Origin: Limosilactobacillus reuteri
GTDB taxonomy: Bacteria; Bacillota; Bacilli; Lactobacillales; Lactobacillaceae
Reading direction: 5' to 3'
Assembly: GCF_034259105.1 (NCBI RefSeq)
Contig: NZ_CP139478.1
Location: forward strand, 1,298,501 to 1,362,500
Length of the DNA stretch: 64,000 bases
The notes beneath the pieces were generated by a model. It worked only from the letters and a program-made list of their open reading frames with translations, was not told the DNA's origin and did not search any database. The position numbers and the translations under genes are program-made. Below, piece by piece: positions 63,732-64,000 of this stretch (positions within the stretch are counted from its first letter, which is position 1; every line of letters begins with the position of its first letter).

Positions 63732-64000
63732 ATGAAACAAACAGCAGAAGAACAAATCAAAGAACTTAAACAGCAATTAGCTGATGCCAATGAAAAAATT
63801 GCTCAATTAATGACAATCATTAAACTTCAGCGGAACCAAATATTTGGGAAAAAAACTGAAATAATGGAGTCCGTAGTGAATGGACAACAATCATTATTTA
63901 GTGAGCAAGAAATGGATCAACTTCAAGATCCTGATATTTCAGTCACGAAAGTGACTGAAAAGAAAATAAAGCAAGTGGTGCGTCACCGGAAAGCAAAGCA
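63732..64000 (+). CDS. tnpC: IS66 transposase TnpC (N-terminal part, cut by window edge)
   Basis: The frame starts MKQTAEEQIKELKQQLADAN, a leucine-zipper-like helix, and continues LQRNQIFGKKTEIMES, the Arg-x-x-FGxxSE region of IS66 transposases, to the window edge after 89 residues. AAAGGAGG lies before the ATG. The DDE domain is outside the window. Confidence 0.92.
   Translation, partial: MKQTAEEQIKELKQQLADANEKIAQLMTIIKLQRNQIFGKKTEIMESVVNGQQSLFSEQEMDQLQDPDISVTKVTEKKIKQVVRHRKAK

Larger units (their letters stand above)
63042..64000. mobile_element. IS66-family insertion sequence (left part)
   Basis: The left end begins with GTAAGCAGTCAATAACAGTAC. Three genes in IS66 order follow (accessory gene, TnpB, TnpC), and the third is cut by the window edge. 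The element interrupts the integrase. Confidence 0.88.

Overview
The window looks like a chromosomal segment of a heterofermentative lactobacillus, most probably Limosilactobacillus reuteri or a very close relative. This is inferred from the low GC content, the order of the folate operon (folB-folK-folE-folC-rdgB-folP), an SMK-type SAM riboswitch on metK, T-box leaders on argS and leuS, Apf/LysM wall proteins, PepV, and IS30, ISL3 and IS66 elements. Species identity was not computed.

Layout. Bases 1-5040 hold, on the minus strand, a YhaN/YhaO-type DNA-repair nuclease pair (YhaN cut by the window edge), a YheA/YlbF-type protein and a class A penicillin-binding protein. Bases 5059-9000 hold argS with its T-box, a ThiD-like kinase, an L-lactate dehydrogenase and tRNA-Gly(CCC). 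Bases 9045-14200 are dominated by a tightly overlapping six-gene folate operon. Bases 14264-20318 hold an ASCH protein, tRNA-Leu(CAG), a YbjQ-like protein, an IS30 element, a CPBP protease pair and rbsK/rbsR. Bases 20534-29016 hold a deoxynucleoside kinase, a decayed MFS/MarR pair, a GH73 autolysin, a broken universal stress protein, pepV, nnrD, a lipid II flippase-like protein and an orphan HicB. Bases 29081-33710 hold leuS (T-box), metK (SMK riboswitch) and tag.

Bases 33750-37456 are a pile-up of three insertion sequences (IS30, a second IS30, truncated ISL3). Bases 37494-46012 hold an MFS pump divergent from perR with two Per-box-like sites, an amino-acid permease, VanZ, DUF308, a YolD/Y-family polymerase pair with a LexA-like box, hsp20 and an aldo/keto reductase. 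Bases 46035-48800 hold a structured, MITE-like intergenic element and a preA/preT pair in which preT is frameshifted by a 13-bp duplication. Bases 49096-55000 hold an ExoIII homologue that has lost key catalytic residues, two LysM/Apf paralogues, a PEPCK-like P-loop protein, and a second, nearly identical IS30 copy with a long target-site duplication. Bases 55342-59214 hold a short SufD-like protein and nrdG/nrdD behind paired NrdR boxes. The right end (59516-64000) has a nonsense-interrupted MFS gene, an acetyltransferase and the wreck of a phage or integrative element (XRE pseudogene, ImmA/IrrE-like fragment, integrase stub) cut by an IS66 element that runs off the window.

Two themes stand out. 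First, at least six genes are broken by single recent-looking lesions (usp, MFS, XRE, preT, marR, integrase), and two near-identical IS30 copies lie in direct orientation. Second, regulatory sites are readable directly: two T-boxes, an SMK box, Per boxes, NrdR boxes, a LexA box and many intrinsic terminators. The best candidates for new biology are the catalytically dead ExoIII homologue, the apparent ATC start codon of folB, and the slippery heptamer at the marR frameshift.
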